From DASSUW01 sp963844405 (GTDB lineage: Bacteria > Actinomycetota > Thermoleophilia > Solirubrobacterales > Solirubrobacteraceae), in NCBI GenBank assembly GCA_963844405.1, contig CAWJNZ010000007.1:496001-560000 (forward strand): 64,000 bases of DNA, in the 5' to 3' direction. Below are positions 43,318-52,772 of this stretch, in pieces; position 1 is the stretch's first letter, and every line of letters begins with the position of its first letter. A model generated the notes under the pieces. It ran no database searches. It was not told where the DNA came from and worked only from the letters and a program-made list of their open reading frames with translations. The position numbers and the translations under genes are program-made.

Positions 43318-44838
43318 TCAGGAAACCGGAGCGTCGGCGAGCGGCTCCCGCATCGAACGCGTCTCGGGCGCGCGCTTGTACGGGTGCTCCTCCGCCACGT
43401 CCTCCTCGTGGTACACGGACTCGGCGTTGACCGCCCAGATGTCGTGGGCGGTGCCCTTGGTGATGTTCTCCACCGCGCGCATCGCCGTCAGCATCGAGTG
43501 GTCGGAGTTGTTGTAGCGATGCAGGCCGTTGCGGCCGACCTGGATCAGGTTGCCGACCGTCTTCAGCCAGTCGCGGATCGAGTCCACGCGCTCGGCGTAG
43601 TCGGCGTCGTACATCGGATAGGCCTTGGGGACGCGGGTGACGTAGCCCTTCTCGACCTTCGCCGGGTCGGCGAGGCCGAGGCGGGCGAGCTCGTCCTTGG
43701 CGAGCTCGACGAGCTTGTCGTCGTCCATCTCCCACAGGTCGTCGCCCTCGAAGCAGAAGTACTCGAGGCCGACCGACGCCTTCGACTGGTCCGGCACCAT
43801 CCACGGGCTCCAGGAGCGGAAGTTCTGGATCCGGCCGACGCGCACGTTCGGGTCGTGGATGTAGATCCAGTTGTCCGGGAACAGGTCCTCGCCGTCGATG
43901 ATCAGCGCCACGGTCAGGAAGTCGCGGTAGCGCAGGCCCTGCGCGGCGGTCTGGACGTCGCCGGGCGCGGCGGCGCCGGCCATGCCGACGGTCGCCCGCA
44001 GCGGCAGCGAGGAGATCACGTGCGAGGGCTCGATGCGCTCGTCGCCGGCCACGATCGCGACGATGCGGCCGTCGCGGATCTCGAGGTCGGTGACGGGCGT
44101 GTTGAGCCGCACCTCGCCGCCGGCGGCGATGATCTCGTCGGCCATCGTCTCCCACATCTGGCCCGGGCCGAAGCGCGGGTAGTGGAACTCGTTGATCAGC
44201 GACTTGATCTTGTTGCCCTTGTTGCCGAAGAACGCGGCCCTGGCGGCGGAGAAGAAGGACAGGCCCTTGATCCGCTGGGCGGCCCACTCGGCGCGCAGCT
44301 CGGTCGTAGGGACGCCCCACACCTTCTCGGTGTAGGTCTTGAAGAAGTGCTGGTAGAGCCGCTTGCCGAAGCGGTTGGAGACCCACTGCTCGAGGTTGTC
44401 CTCCTTGCCCTTGGGCTTCACGGAGGCCCACAGGTAGGAGAAGAGCGAGCGGACGAGCTCGACCGGGCCGAGCTTCTTGATCACGTCCATGCCCTCGAGC
44501 GGATAGGCGAGGAACTTGCCGTTCCAGAAGATGCGCGACTGGCGGGGGCGCTTGAGGAACTCCTCCTTCATCACCTCGTGCCAGAGGTCGTCGACCTCCT
44601 TGGACTTGGTGAAGAAGCGGTGGCCCCCCAGGTCGAAGCGGTAGCCGTCGCGCACCTCGGTCTTGGCGATCCCGCCCACCTGGTCCTCGGCCTCGAAGAC
44701 GATGACGGGACGGCCCTGCCGCGCGAGCAGGTAGCCGGCCGTCAGGCCGGCCGGGCCGCCGCCGAGGACGGCGACGGGACGGTCGGTACCGGCACGCTCG
44801 AAACGGCGGCGTGTCGGCTCGAAGTCAAGGGTCGACAT
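43318..44838 (-). CDS. FAD-dependent oxidoreductase, UDP-galactopyranose mutase-like
   Basis: A 506-residue flavoprotein of the NAD(P)-binding Rossmann/amine-oxidase superfamily. The FAD motif is VAVLGGGPAGLTAGYLLARQ with EAEDQVGGIAKT. DLGGHRFFTKSKEVDDLW, FLAYPLEGMDVIKKLG and KVWGVPTTELRAEWAAQRIKG recur in the UGM/protoporphyrinogen-oxidase-like group that sits near glycan genes. The C-terminal has QVGRNGLHRYNNSDHSMLTA. A UDP-sugar mutase role is likely but unproven. AAGGA precedes the ATG. Confidence 0.85.
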   Translation of the reverse strand: MSTLDFEPTRRRFERAGTDRPVAVLGGGPAGLTAGYLLARQGRPVIVFEAEDQVGGIAKTEVRDGYRFDLGGHRFFTKSKEVDDLWHEVMKEEFLKRPRQSRIFWNGKFLAYPLEGMDVIKKLGPVELVRSLFSYLWASVKPKGKEDNLEQWVSNRFGKRLYQHFFKTYTEKVWGVPTTELRAEWAAQRIKGLSFFSAARAAFFGNKGNKIKSLINEFHYPRFGPGQMWETMADEIIAAGGEVRLNTPVTDLEIRDGRIVAIVAGDERIEPSHVISSLPLRATVGMAGAAAPGDVQTAAQGLRYRDFLTVALIIDGEDLFPDNWIYIHDPNVRVGRIQNFRSWSPWMVPDQSKASVGLEYFCFEGDDLWEMDDDKLVELAKDELARLGLADPAKVEKGYVTRVPKAYPMYDADYAERVDSIRDWLKTVGNLIQVGRNGLHRYNNSDHSMLTAMRAVENITKGTAHDIWAVNAESVYHEEDVAEEHPYKRAPETRSMREPLADAPVS

Positions 44839-44881
44839 GCCTGCATCCTTGCCCGCGGCCCGGCGATTTCAGGGGTGGCGC

Positions 44882-44926
44882 TAAAGGCTCCTAACAGGCC
44901 TTAATCGCCCCTCCGGCGTCTAGGCT
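44882..44926 (+). promoter_or_regulatory. Three TAA-N7 direct repeats and -10 of the OmpR-type operon
   Basis: TAAAGGCTCC, TAACAGGCCT and TAATCGCCCC run head to tail from 44882 with a 10-bp period. TAGGCT (44921-44926) follows, 8 nt before the response-regulator GTG at 44935, so transcription likely starts at or next to that codon. Direct repeats of about one helical turn suit OmpR-family dimers and suggest autoregulation. Confidence 0.5.
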
Positions 44927-44934
44927 CTGGGCCG

Positions 44935-45634
44935 GTGCAGACGTCCTCGACGCTCGACATCCTGCTGGTGGACGACGACCGGCCGCTGCGGGAGATGCTG
45001 ACGCGCTCGTTCGAGCGCGAGGGTCATCGCGTCACCGCGGTGGCCGACGGGCAGGCCGCGCTCGACGCCGCGCAGGACCGGCTGTTCGACGTCGTGCTGC
45101 TCGACGTGGCGCTGGGCGCGGGCCCGACGGGCCACGACGTGGCGCGGATGCTGCGCGGCCGGCGCGACGTGGTGCCGATCATCATGCTGACCGCGCTCGA
45201 CAGCGAGGCCGACGCCGTGCAGGGGCTCGAGGCGGGCGCCGACGACTACGTGACCAAGCCGTTCGGGCTGGCCGAGCTGCGCAGCCGGATCCGCGCCGTG
45301 CTGCGGCGCGCGCACGGGCGCGTGGTGGAGGGCAGCCTGCGCGTCGGCCCCGTCACGCTCGACCAGGAGGAGCGCCGGGTGAGCGTCGACGGCCGCCCCG
45401 TCAAGGTCGACCTTCAGCGAGTACGAGCTGCTGGCCCGCCTGATGAGCCGCCCGGGCCACGCCTTCAACCGCCAGGAGCTGCTGCGCGCGATCTGGGGCG
45501 ACAGCGCGTACCGCGACCCGCGCGCGATCGACGTCCACATCCGCCACCTGCGCGAGAAGCTCGAGGCCAAGCCCGAGCAGCCGACGCTCATCCTCACCGT
45601 CCCCGGTCGCGGCTACCGGTTCCGAGAGCCATGA
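44935..45634 (+). pseudogene. OmpR/PhoB-family response regulator with one frameshift
   Basis: The receiver domain (LDILLVDDDRPLREML, phospho-Asp in DVVLLDVALG, IIMLTALDSEADAV, DDYVTKPFGLAELRSRI) is in the frame from GTG 44935 to about 45415. The winged helix (SEYELLARLMSRPGHAFNRQ, DPRAIDVHIRHLREKLE, ILTVPGRGYRFREP) is in the next frame to TGA 45634. Removing one base in the GTCGACC stretch gives a continuous 232-residue protein with KVTFSEYELL at the join. The break falls at the start of the DNA-binding domain. The intact, coupled kinase argues for a sequence error over a dead gene. Confidence 0.85.
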
Positions 45635-47145
45635 GGTTCAAGCTGCCAGGGGGCCTGCGGGGGCGGCTGCTGGTGGCCTTCATCCTCACGAGCGCGCTCA
45701 CCCTGGCCGTGGCCTCGGGCATCCTGCTCGGCCCGCTGCGCGAGCAGCTGCGCCAGCAGAGCACCGACAACCTGCAGGCGGCCGTGCTGGGGGCGCGGCC
45801 GGCCATCGAGAACGCGTGGCCCGAGCAGGCGATCACCGAGGCGCTCGCCCTGCGCGAGCGCACCGACGCGCGCGTGCTGCTCGCCAACCCCTCGCTGACG
45901 CGGCCGACGCCGCGATTCGACGACCCCACCGAGGCGGTGACCGACGGCTTCTTCGTGGACACGGAGACCGGCGACCCGCCGCTCGACGCCAGGCTCGTCG
46001 CGCTGCGGACGCTGCGGCTCGAGGAGACCGTCCAGCAGGTCAGCGGCGACGAGGTGAGCATCGGCGTGCCGATCTACACCGAGGACGGGCTCACGGGCGC
46101 GCTCGTCGCCCAGCGCCGGCTGACCGAGGTGACGACGGCGGTCGACCAGGTCCGCAACGCCCTGATCGTCGCCGCCGGGCTCGGCATGCTCGTCGCCATC
46201 GCCCTCGGCGTCGCGCTCTCCACGACGCTCCTGCGCCGCCTCGCGCGCCTGCGCGCCGCCGCGCTGCGGATCACCGCCGAGGGCCCCGACGCGCCGTCGC
46301 CGCGCGACGACGGCCGCGACGAGGTCGGCGACCTCGCCCGCACGCTCGCCCGCATGCAGGAGGCGCTGCGCCGCCAGGAGGCCGCGCGGCGCTCGTTCGT
46401 CTCCACCGCCTCGCACGAGCTGCGCACGCCGCTGACCATGCTCCAAGGGACGATGGAGCTGCTCGAGGAGGACCTGCGCGACGGCCGGGTCGACATCGCG
46501 GACGCCCAGCTCCAGGTCACCAACGCCCGCCGCGAGCTGCGCCGCCTCTCGACGCTGGCCGGCGAGCTGCTCGACCTCAGCCGGCTCGACGCCGCCGTCC
46601 AGCTGCGCTCGGAGCCGGTCGAGCTCGGCGAGCTGGTGCGCGCCGTGGCCGCCGAGTTCGACCTGCGCGCCCGCGAGCTCGACGTCGAGCTGCGCGTGCT
46701 GCCGCCCGCCGAGGGGTGCTGGGGGCGCGGTGACCCCGACGCCGTCGCCCGCGTGGTCCGGATCCTGCTCGACAACGCGCTCCGCTACGGCCCGCAGGGC
46801 CAGATCATCGCCATCGCCACCGTCTGCGGCGGCGGGACGGCGGGCGTGTCGGTCACCGACCAGGGGCCCGGCATCCCGGCCGAGGAGCGCGAGCACGTCT
46901 TCGAGCGCTTCCACCGCGGCCGCGCCGCCGGCCCGGAGAGCGGCTTCGGCCTCGGCCTCGCGATCGGCCGCGAGCTGGCCGAGCGGATGGGCGGCGACCT
47001 GCGGCTGGCCGACCGCGAGCCGCCAGGCGCCTGCTTCGTGCTCACGCTGCCGGCGGCCGAGCCGGAGGACGCCGGCCGCCGGCGCGACCCGGTGAGCACC
47101 AGGGGTGCCCGACCGGCGGACGCTCCGTACGGTCTCCGCCGGTAG
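45631..47145 (+). CDS. Sensor histidine kinase with HAMP domain
   Basis: Partner of the OmpR-type regulator, 504 residues. Helix 1 is LLVAFILTSALTLAVASGIL. A periplasmic domain of about 130 residues is followed by helix 2 (LIVAAGLGMLVAIALGVALS) and HAMP (LARLRAAALRITAEG). The H-box SFVSTASHELRTPLTMLQG near 270, N-box RILLDNALRYGP, G1 DQGPGIPAEERE and GFGLGLAIGRELAERMGG complete the kinase core. The start overlaps the regulator stop (ATGA). Confidence 0.94.
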   Translation: MRFKLPGGLRGRLLVAFILTSALTLAVASGILLGPLREQLRQQSTDNLQAAVLGARPAIENAWPEQAITEALALRERTDARVLLANPSLTRPTPRFDDPTEAVTDGFFVDTETGDPPLDARLVALRTLRLEETVQQVSGDEVSIGVPIYTEDGLTGALVAQRRLTEVTTAVDQVRNALIVAAGLGMLVAIALGVALSTTLLRRLARLRAAALRITAEGPDAPSPRDDGRDEVGDLARTLARMQEALRRQEAARRSFVSTASHELRTPLTMLQGTMELLEEDLRDGRVDIADAQLQVTNARRELRRLSTLAGELLDLSRLDAAVQLRSEPVELGELVRAVAAEFDLRARELDVELRVLPPAEGCWGRGDPDAVARVVRILLDNALRYGPQGQIIAIATVCGGGTAGVSVTDQGPGIPAEEREHVFERFHRGRAAGPESGFGLGLAIGRELAERMGGDLRLADREPPGACFVLTLPAAEPEDAGRRRDPVSTRGARPADAPYGLRR

Positions 47146-47162
47146 GGCGGGCCCCCGAGCGA

Positions 47163-48698
47163 TTACTCGTCGGTCTTGACCCGCACCGTCGCCTGGACGG
47201 CGTTCGGGCGGCGCTCGATCGGGAGCACGGGCTCGACGGCGCTGACCGAGAAGCGCGGGTCGTTGGAGAGGTGCTGGCTCCACTCCGCCGAGCGCAGCCG
47301 GACGAGCTCGGTCCACGGCGCCTGCCAGCGCCGGACGTCGAAGAAGATCGGGGTCACCAGCGCCACCCGCTGCCCCGGCTCCAGCGCGTCGAGCAGCGGC
47401 GCGAGGTCGCGCTCGGCCGAGGTCGCGCCGAGCCGCTCGGTGCCGTCGCGCCAGTCGGTCACCCCCGTGTCGCGTACCGCGCCGGTCAGCGTCGCGAAGC
47501 GCACGCCGTCGGGCAGGTAGTAGGCCAGCGCCGAGACCTGCTCGGGCTGCGTCGAGACCACGAGGTCGCCGGCGCGCAGGCTCGGCGCGATCGCCTCCGT
47601 GACGTCGCGCACGTTGCTCTTGTCGTCGGGCGCGGCCTCGGCCGCCCCGAGCGCCGCGCCGACGACCAGGGCGACGATCCCGAGCCTGCCCGCGCTAGCC
47701 AGCCCGGCCGTGACCGCCAGCAGCAGCGGTCCCGCCGCGACGGCGAGGTAGCGCTGGGCCCACGCCGGCGAGAGCTGCGACGACAGCCAGGCCAGCCCGA
47801 CGGTGAGCACCGCGATGGCCAGCAGCCAGACGGCCGGCGAGCGGCGGCCGAGCTTCAGGAGCCCGGCGCCGCTCCCCAGCAGCAGCGCGATCACCGCGAA
47901 GTCGCCGAGGATCCGCACCGGCGTCGAGAGCAGCGAGACCACCGTCGGCGCCTCCGACCACGGCGCGCCGGTGTGGGCCACCTGGTAGAGGACGGTCGGC
48001 AGCCACGGCAGGTAGAGGACGAGCGCGCCGCCGAAGGCGATCGCGCCGAGGACCAGCAGCTCGCGCCGCTCGCGGGCGCGCCAGAGCAGGTACAGCCAGA
48101 CGAGCCCGGAGGCGGCGCCGAAGAACAGCGCCCAGTTGTGGGTGTAGAGCATCGCGGCGAGCGCGACCGCGTAGCCGGCCGCCCACCCGCGGCTGCGCCA
48201 CGCGAAAGCGCGCCCGTAGGCGGCCGCCGCCACCAGCGCCAGCAGCGCCAGCAGCGCGTACATCCGCCCCTCCTGCGAGTACTGCGTGAAGAACGGGTTG
48301 GTCGCGAGCAGCACGGCCCCGAACCAGCCGGCCCGCGTGCCGAACAGCCCGCGGGCGGCCCACCAGGCGACGGGGACGGCGATCAGCCCGCAGATCACCG
48401 AGAGCCAGCGCACCGCCTCCTCGCTGCTCCCCGCCACCTGCATCCAGACGTTCAGCAGCATGTAGTAGAGCGGCGGCGAGCCGTCGAGCCGCAGCACGCC
48501 GGGGATGTCGGTCAGCGCGCGGTCGGCGATGCCGACGGAGAGGCCCTCGTCGATCCAGAAGCCGATCCCCAGCTCGGTCGTGCGCAGGCCGAGAGCGACC
48601 AGGACCAGCACCGCGAGGCCGGCCGGGACCGCCACCCCGGCCTGTGACAGCGCCCGCGCGCGGTGCGCCAGGGCAGGGCGCGGCGCGATGGTCGCCAT
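47163..48698 (-). CDS. GT-C membrane glycosyltransferase (family 39-like)
   Basis: Polytopic protein of 511 residues with about ten helices. It probably transfers a sugar from a polyprenyl-phosphate donor at the outer membrane face. The first extracytoplasmic loop has GFWIDEGLSVGIADRAL, the Asp-Glu of the PMT/GT39 family, then GSPPLYYMLLNVW. PFFTQYSQEGRMYALLALLA is the second conserved loop. A soluble C-terminal domain begins near 370. TAACCT lies 7 nt before ATG 48698, although the gene also follows the upstream transferase by 10 bp. Confidence 0.85.
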   Translation of the reverse strand: MATIAPRPALAHRARALSQAGVAVPAGLAVLVLVALGLRTTELGIGFWIDEGLSVGIADRALTDIPGVLRLDGSPPLYYMLLNVWMQVAGSSEEAVRWLSVICGLIAVPVAWWAARGLFGTRAGWFGAVLLATNPFFTQYSQEGRMYALLALLALVAAAAYGRAFAWRSRGWAAGYAVALAAMLYTHNWALFFGAASGLVWLYLLWRARERRELLVLGAIAFGGALVLYLPWLPTVLYQVAHTGAPWSEAPTVVSLLSTPVRILGDFAVIALLLGSGAGLLKLGRRSPAVWLLAIAVLTVGLAWLSSQLSPAWAQRYLAVAAGPLLLAVTAGLASAGRLGIVALVVGAALGAAEAAPDDKSNVRDVTEAIAPSLRAGDLVVSTQPEQVSALAYYLPDGVRFATLTGAVRDTGVTDWRDGTERLGATSAERDLAPLLDALEPGQRVALVTPIFFDVRRWQAPWTELVRLRSAEWSQHLSNDPRFSVSAVEPVLPIERRPNAVQATVRVKTDE

Positions 48699-48708
48699 GG
48701 GTTCCAGG

Positions 48709-50105
48709 TTACCTCCGCTCGCAGGTGCTGCCCGCGAGCCAGTGCCGGGTCTTCGTGTACTCCGGATAGCGCGGGTCGACGGACAGGGGAGTCGCTCCCA
48801 TCGACAGCGTGGTGCCCGGGCCGAAGGGGAAGATCTCCGCCTCGTCGAGGTGGATGTGCAGGCGCCAGGCGACCGACGGCACCTGGAAGGCGCCGGTGAA
48901 GATCCGCCCGCATGCCTTGATCCGCTGCTCGCCGCCCGCCTTGGCGATCAGCGCCTTGAGGTTGGGACCGTAGAAGTTCGCCTCGTACTCGACGACCTCC
49001 CAGTCGTAGCGCAGCTTGTCGACGTCGGCGGCCACGAACGGCACCGCGGCGCCGGCCAGCGCCAGCGCGACCGCCGCGGCCGCCCAGCGCGACCGCACAG
49101 CTCGCACCACGGCCACCCAGCCCGCGCCGGCCAGCACGCACAGGAAGGCGGCGGGCAGGGCGACGTAGCGCAGGTTGCCGGCGAAGCCCGCCTCCGTCAT
49201 CAGCGCCACGGCGACCATCAGGATCGTGGCCATCGCGGCCAGCGCGAGCGTGACGCGGTCGCGCCGGCGCAAGCGCCACGACCACGGCGATGGCGGCGCC
49301 CACGTAGATCGGGACCGAGAGGATCGCGGCCGAGCGGACGAACACCTCCACGAACGGCGAGTCGGCGAACGCCGCCGAGTCCGGGTTGGGGTCGCGCGCG
49401 CGGGAGGCGGCGCGCAGCCAGTCGCCCGACCCCAGGTACTCGGGCAGGAACCACAGGACGATCGCCGCCGCCCCGCTGCCGAAGACCAGCGCCGCCGTGC
49501 GGGCGTTGCGGTCGCGGACGAGCAGCCAGAGCCCGTACAGGCCCCAGAACGGCCACACCTCGGGCCGCAGGAGGGCGGCGCCGAAGCCGATCAGGAACGC
49601 GTGGTCGAAGCGGCCGTCGAGGTGGCGCTCGACCGCCCACAGCACGAGGGCGACGAGCATGCCCTCGGAGTTGCCGCGCGCGAAGTTGAAGATGAACTCG
49701 TCGGAGAGGACGAGAGCGACGGCGGCGATCGACGCCCGCCCACGGGCCGGCCAGCCGGGCGCCGAGCCGGTACGCCATGGCGAAGGCCAGCAGCCCGCTC
49801 GCGCGCGCGATCAGCAGCCACAGCGCGGGCGCGCCGTCGTCGCCGGCGAGCGCGAACGGCGTCGTGAACAGCACGGGCAGCGGCTTCCACGACGGCCCGT
49901 TGGTGGTCACGAGGTCCCACTGCGTGATCTCGCGCCCCCAGATGATCCAGGCCCACGGGTCGTAGGTCGGCGCCGAGACGGTCAGCAGCGAGAGCGCGGC
50001 CAGGGCGAGGCAGGCGAGCAGCAGCAGCGGCATCGGGAGCCGCCGCCGCTCCAGCCGGACACGCGGAGCGGGTCGCGGCGGCGCCGGGACCGCCTGGGCG
50101 CTCAC
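48709..50105 (-). pseudogene. Second GT-C type membrane glycosyltransferase, two frameshifts
   Basis: Coding signal starts at GTG 50105 (overlapping the upstream stop) with LLLLACLALAALSLLTVSAP and TYDPWAWIIWGREITQWDL, a donor-site loop. Near 49739 it changes frame at GCGGGCG into LVLSDEFIFNFARGNSEGML and LLRPEVWPFWGLYGLWLLVR. Near 49275 it changes again into RDRVTLALAAMATILMVAVA and a soluble tail ending GSTCERR. Each step is explained by one extra G. A repaired protein would have about 465 residues and eight or more helices. All parts are conserved-looking, so errors in the assembly are likely. Confidence 0.72.
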
Positions 50106-50947
50106 CGCAGCGCGAGCGCCGCCAGGACCGGCGCGGGCGCCTCGGCGGCCAGGTCGGCGTGGTCGCCCGGCGTGCCCCAGACCGCGAACGCGCGGTCGAG
50201 CGCGCCGAGCGGGACCTCGGCGGCCTCGGCCAGCTCGCGCGCGCGGCGTTCGAGCAGCAGCTTGTCTCCGGACACGAGGAGCCGTTTCGCCGCGTCGGTG
50301 GTCGCGTCCTCCCCCGCAGTCAGCCACAGCTCGCCCGCCTCCAGGTCGAAGCGGCCGGCGGCGCCGAGCGCGGTCAGCAGGTCGAACCGCTCGGCGCGGG
50401 CGAAGCCCGGGAGCGCGAGCCGCTCGAAGACGCGCGAGAAGCGCCGCTGCGGCGTCCAGCTCGGCTCGCCCGCGAACGCCTGCGCCTGCGAGCCGTTGCG
50501 CGTGACCCAGGCGCGGTAGGCCTCCGCCGTGCGGTCCGGAGACTCGCCCGACGCCCACGACGGGCGCTCCTCGGGCGCGTGCGCGAGCAGGAAGGCGAGC
50601 CACGTCGCCTCCTCGACGTCGGGCTCCGCGGCGACCTCGGGGTACGGCCCGGGCGGCTCGAGCCGCGCGGTGGCGGCCGCCAGAGCGGCGGCGAGCCGCT
50701 CCGCGTCGGCCGTGGCGCGCAGGCCGGGGACGAGCGGGTTGCGGTAGCCGTCGTCGGCCGCCCGCGCCAGCTTCTTGGTCACCACGCCGCGCCGGGGGGT
50801 GCTCGTGCCGCCGCTCCGGGACCGCGAGGCGGCGGGCGCCGACGAGCGCCGCGCGGGCGGCGCCTTGCCGCCCAGCTCGGGGCTCAGCTCACGGCTGCAG
50901 ATCGGGCACTTGTGGGTGAGCCGGTTGTGGCGGCAGAACATCGGCAT
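50102..50947 (-). CDS. Hypothetical protein with N-terminal Cys/His zinc motif
   Basis: 281 residues, function unknown. The N-terminus FCRHNRLTHKCPICSREL holds three Cys and two His that could bind zinc. A low-complexity basic linker (residues 22-60) is followed by a helical domain (70-281) with EPDVEEATWLAFLLAHAPEE, RNGSQAQAFAGEPSWTPQRR and LERLALPGFARAERFDLLTA-like segments. It lies between the P450 and transferase genes and overlaps both, so it belongs to that operon. ATG 50947 is chosen because the zinc motif follows directly. Confidence 0.65.
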   Translation of the reverse strand: MPMFCRHNRLTHKCPICSRELSPELGGKAPPARRSSAPAASRSRSGGTSTPRRGVVTKKLARAADDGYRNPLVPGLRATADAERLAAALAAATARLEPPGPYPEVAAEPDVEEATWLAFLLAHAPEERPSWASGESPDRTAEAYRAWVTRNGSQAQAFAGEPSWTPQRRFSRVFERLALPGFARAERFDLLTALGAAGRFDLEAGELWLTAGEDATTDAAKRLLVSGDKLLLERRARELAEAAEVPLGALDRAFAVWGTPGDHADLAAEAPAPVLAALALR

Positions 50948-52184
50948 GGCGCGGAGAGTGTGGCACCACATACCCGCCCTGCGAGGGCGTCATCGTGATC
51001 GAGCGCCGGCGCATGCGCTCGGCGCCGCCGGTCGCCGGCCGCAGCTCGAACCGGTTGGCCACCGCGCGCAGCACCTCCTTCATCTCCAACGTCGCGAAGG
51101 CGGCGCCGACGCAGCGGCGGACGCCGCCGCCGAAGGGGATGAAGGTGTACGGCTCGGGCGCGCCCTCGAGGAACCGCTCAGGCCTGAAGGCGGTGGGGTC
51201 CTCCCAGACGTCGGCGCGCCGGTGGGCGAGGTAGATGCAGGGCGTGACGTGGACGCCGGCGGGCAGCGTCCAGCCGTCGAGCACGTAGCTGTCGACGACC
51301 TTGCGCGGCGTGATGGCCAGCACCGGCCGCACGCGCAGGACCTCCTTCACCGTGGCCTCGAGGTAGGGCTCGTCGCCGTCGCGGATGCGGGCGAGCACGT
51401 CCGGGTGGCGGGCGAGCCGCTCGAGCGCCCAGCCGAGCGAGCCGGCGGTGGTCTCGTGGCCGGCGGCCAGCAGCGTGGCGAGCTGGTCGCGCAGCTGCTC
51501 GCGCGACGCGCCGGTCGCCTTGAGGAGTGCGATGAGGCCGTCGTCTTCGCGCTCGATCCGCTCGTGGAGCAGGGCGTCGAGCCTGCGGACGCGCCTGAGG
51601 TACGCCGCGTACGGGCCGCGCCGCTGGTCGCGCCACAGGCTCATGGCCAGCAGCATCGGCATCGGCAGCTGCAGCGCGCGGCGGATGGCGTCGCGCAGCG
51701 GCGGGTCGCCGCCGCCGAACACCACCCGCAGGATGATCTCCAGCGCCACCGCCTGCATGCGCTCGAGGGCGTGGAGCGGCCTGCCGGGCTCCCAGCGGTC
51801 GAGCTCCTCCTCGGCCACGCGCGCCATCGTCGCCCGCCAGCGCTGCAGCGCCTCGCCGTGGAAGGGCGGCAGCACGAGCTTGCGCTCCTTCATGTGCTCC
51901 TCGCCGTCGAGCACGAGGATCGAGCGCGGGCCGGCGAACGGCTCGAGGAAGGACGAGCTGGCGCCGGCGCGCAGCTGATCCGGCGGGGCGGCGTAGACGC
52001 GCCTGATCTCCTCCGGGTCGGAGGTGAAGACCATCGGGGCGTCCGACCACTGGAGGCGGAGCGTGAACGGCTCGCCGTAGCGCGCCTGGGCGCGGCGCAT
52101 GAGCGTGGTGGGGCGCGCGATCCACTCATAGGTCTGGAGCGCCGAGGGTGCGCGCGGGCCGGGCGGGAGCGGCATGGAACCCAT
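50889..52184 (-). CDS. Cytochrome P450
   Basis: Heme monooxygenase of 431 residues. The I-helix is LLAAGHETTAGSLGWALERL near 240, the K-helix ExxR is KEVLRVRP, FRPERFLEG is the PERF-like motif, and the heme loop FIPFGGGVRRCVGAAFATLE has its Cys ligand near 359. It resembles bacterial CYP110/CYP class enzymes acting on hydrophobic substrates. The start is ATG 52184 or 52175. The 3' end overlaps the zinc-motif gene by 59 bp, and the operon continues into two glycosyltransferases. The redox partner is not in the window. Confidence 0.95.
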   Translation of the reverse strand: MGSMPLPPGPRAPSALQTYEWIARPTTLMRRAQARYGEPFTLRLQWSDAPMVFTSDPEEIRRVYAAPPDQLRAGASSSFLEPFAGPRSILVLDGEEHMKERKLVLPPFHGEALQRWRATMARVAEEELDRWEPGRPLHALERMQAVALEIILRVVFGGGDPPLRDAIRRALQLPMPMLLAMSLWRDQRRGPYAAYLRRVRRLDALLHERIEREDDGLIALLKATGASREQLRDQLATLLAAGHETTAGSLGWALERLARHPDVLARIRDGDEPYLEATVKEVLRVRPVLAITPRKVVDSYVLDGWTLPAGVHVTPCIYLAHRRADVWEDPTAFRPERFLEGAPEPYTFIPFGGGVRRCVGAAFATLEMKEVLRAVANRFELRPATGGAERMRRRSITMTPSQGGYVVPHSPRHADVLPPQPAHPQVPDLQP

Positions 52185-52208
52185 CTTCCCGTAGCGCTGT
52201 ACTAACGG

Positions 52209-52772
52209 GTGGTGGTGGGCCGGCCACTAACAGAGCACGAGCTGGTCGAGCGCGCACGCGGAGGCGACGGCGCCGCGTACGCGTCGCTCGTCCGTGAACA
52301 CGAGGAGATCGCCTTCCGCATCGCGTACGTCATCTGCGGCAACGCCGCCGACGCCGAGGACGCGGCCCAGGAGGCCTTCGTGAAGGCCTACAACGCCCTG
52401 GGCCGGTTCCGCGCCGGCGAGCCGCTGCGGCCCTGGCTGCTGGCCATCGTCGCCAACGAGGCCCGCAACCGCCGGCGCTCGGCCGGGCGCCGGGCCGCGC
52501 TGGCCCTGCGCGCCGCCGGCGAGGGGCGCCCCGCCGGGGAGGCGGCCCCTTCCCCGGAGGCGGCGCTCCTCGCGGGCGAGCGCCGCGCCGCGCTGCTCGA
52601 CGGGCTCGGCCGGCTCAACGAGCGCGACCGCACGGTGATCGCCTGCCGCTATCTGCTCGAGCTGTCGGAGGCCGAGATGGCGTCGACGCTCGGCGTCCGG
52701 CGCGGGACGGTCAAGTCGCGGCTTTCGCGCGCGCTCGACCGGCTGCGGGAGGAGGTGGGCGAGCGTGTCTGA
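52209..52772 (+). CDS. ECF-type RNA polymerase sigma factor
   Basis: 187-residue sigma factor with region 2 (AAYASLVREHEEIAFRIAYV, ADAEDAAQEAFVKAYNALGRF) and region 4 (LNERDRTVIACRYLLELSEAEMASTLGVRRGTVKSRLSRAL). It recruits RNA polymerase to a stress or envelope regulon. The stop overlaps the GTG of the next gene by 8 bp, which encodes its likely membrane partner. It diverges from the P450 operon with only 24 bp between starts. Confidence 0.94.
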   Translation: MVVGRPLTEHELVERARGGDGAAYASLVREHEEIAFRIAYVICGNAADAEDAAQEAFVKAYNALGRFRAGEPLRPWLLAIVANEARNRRRSAGRRAALALRAAGEGRPAGEAAPSPEAALLAGERRAALLDGLGRLNERDRTVIACRYLLELSEAEMASTLGVRRGTVKSRLSRALDRLREEVGERV

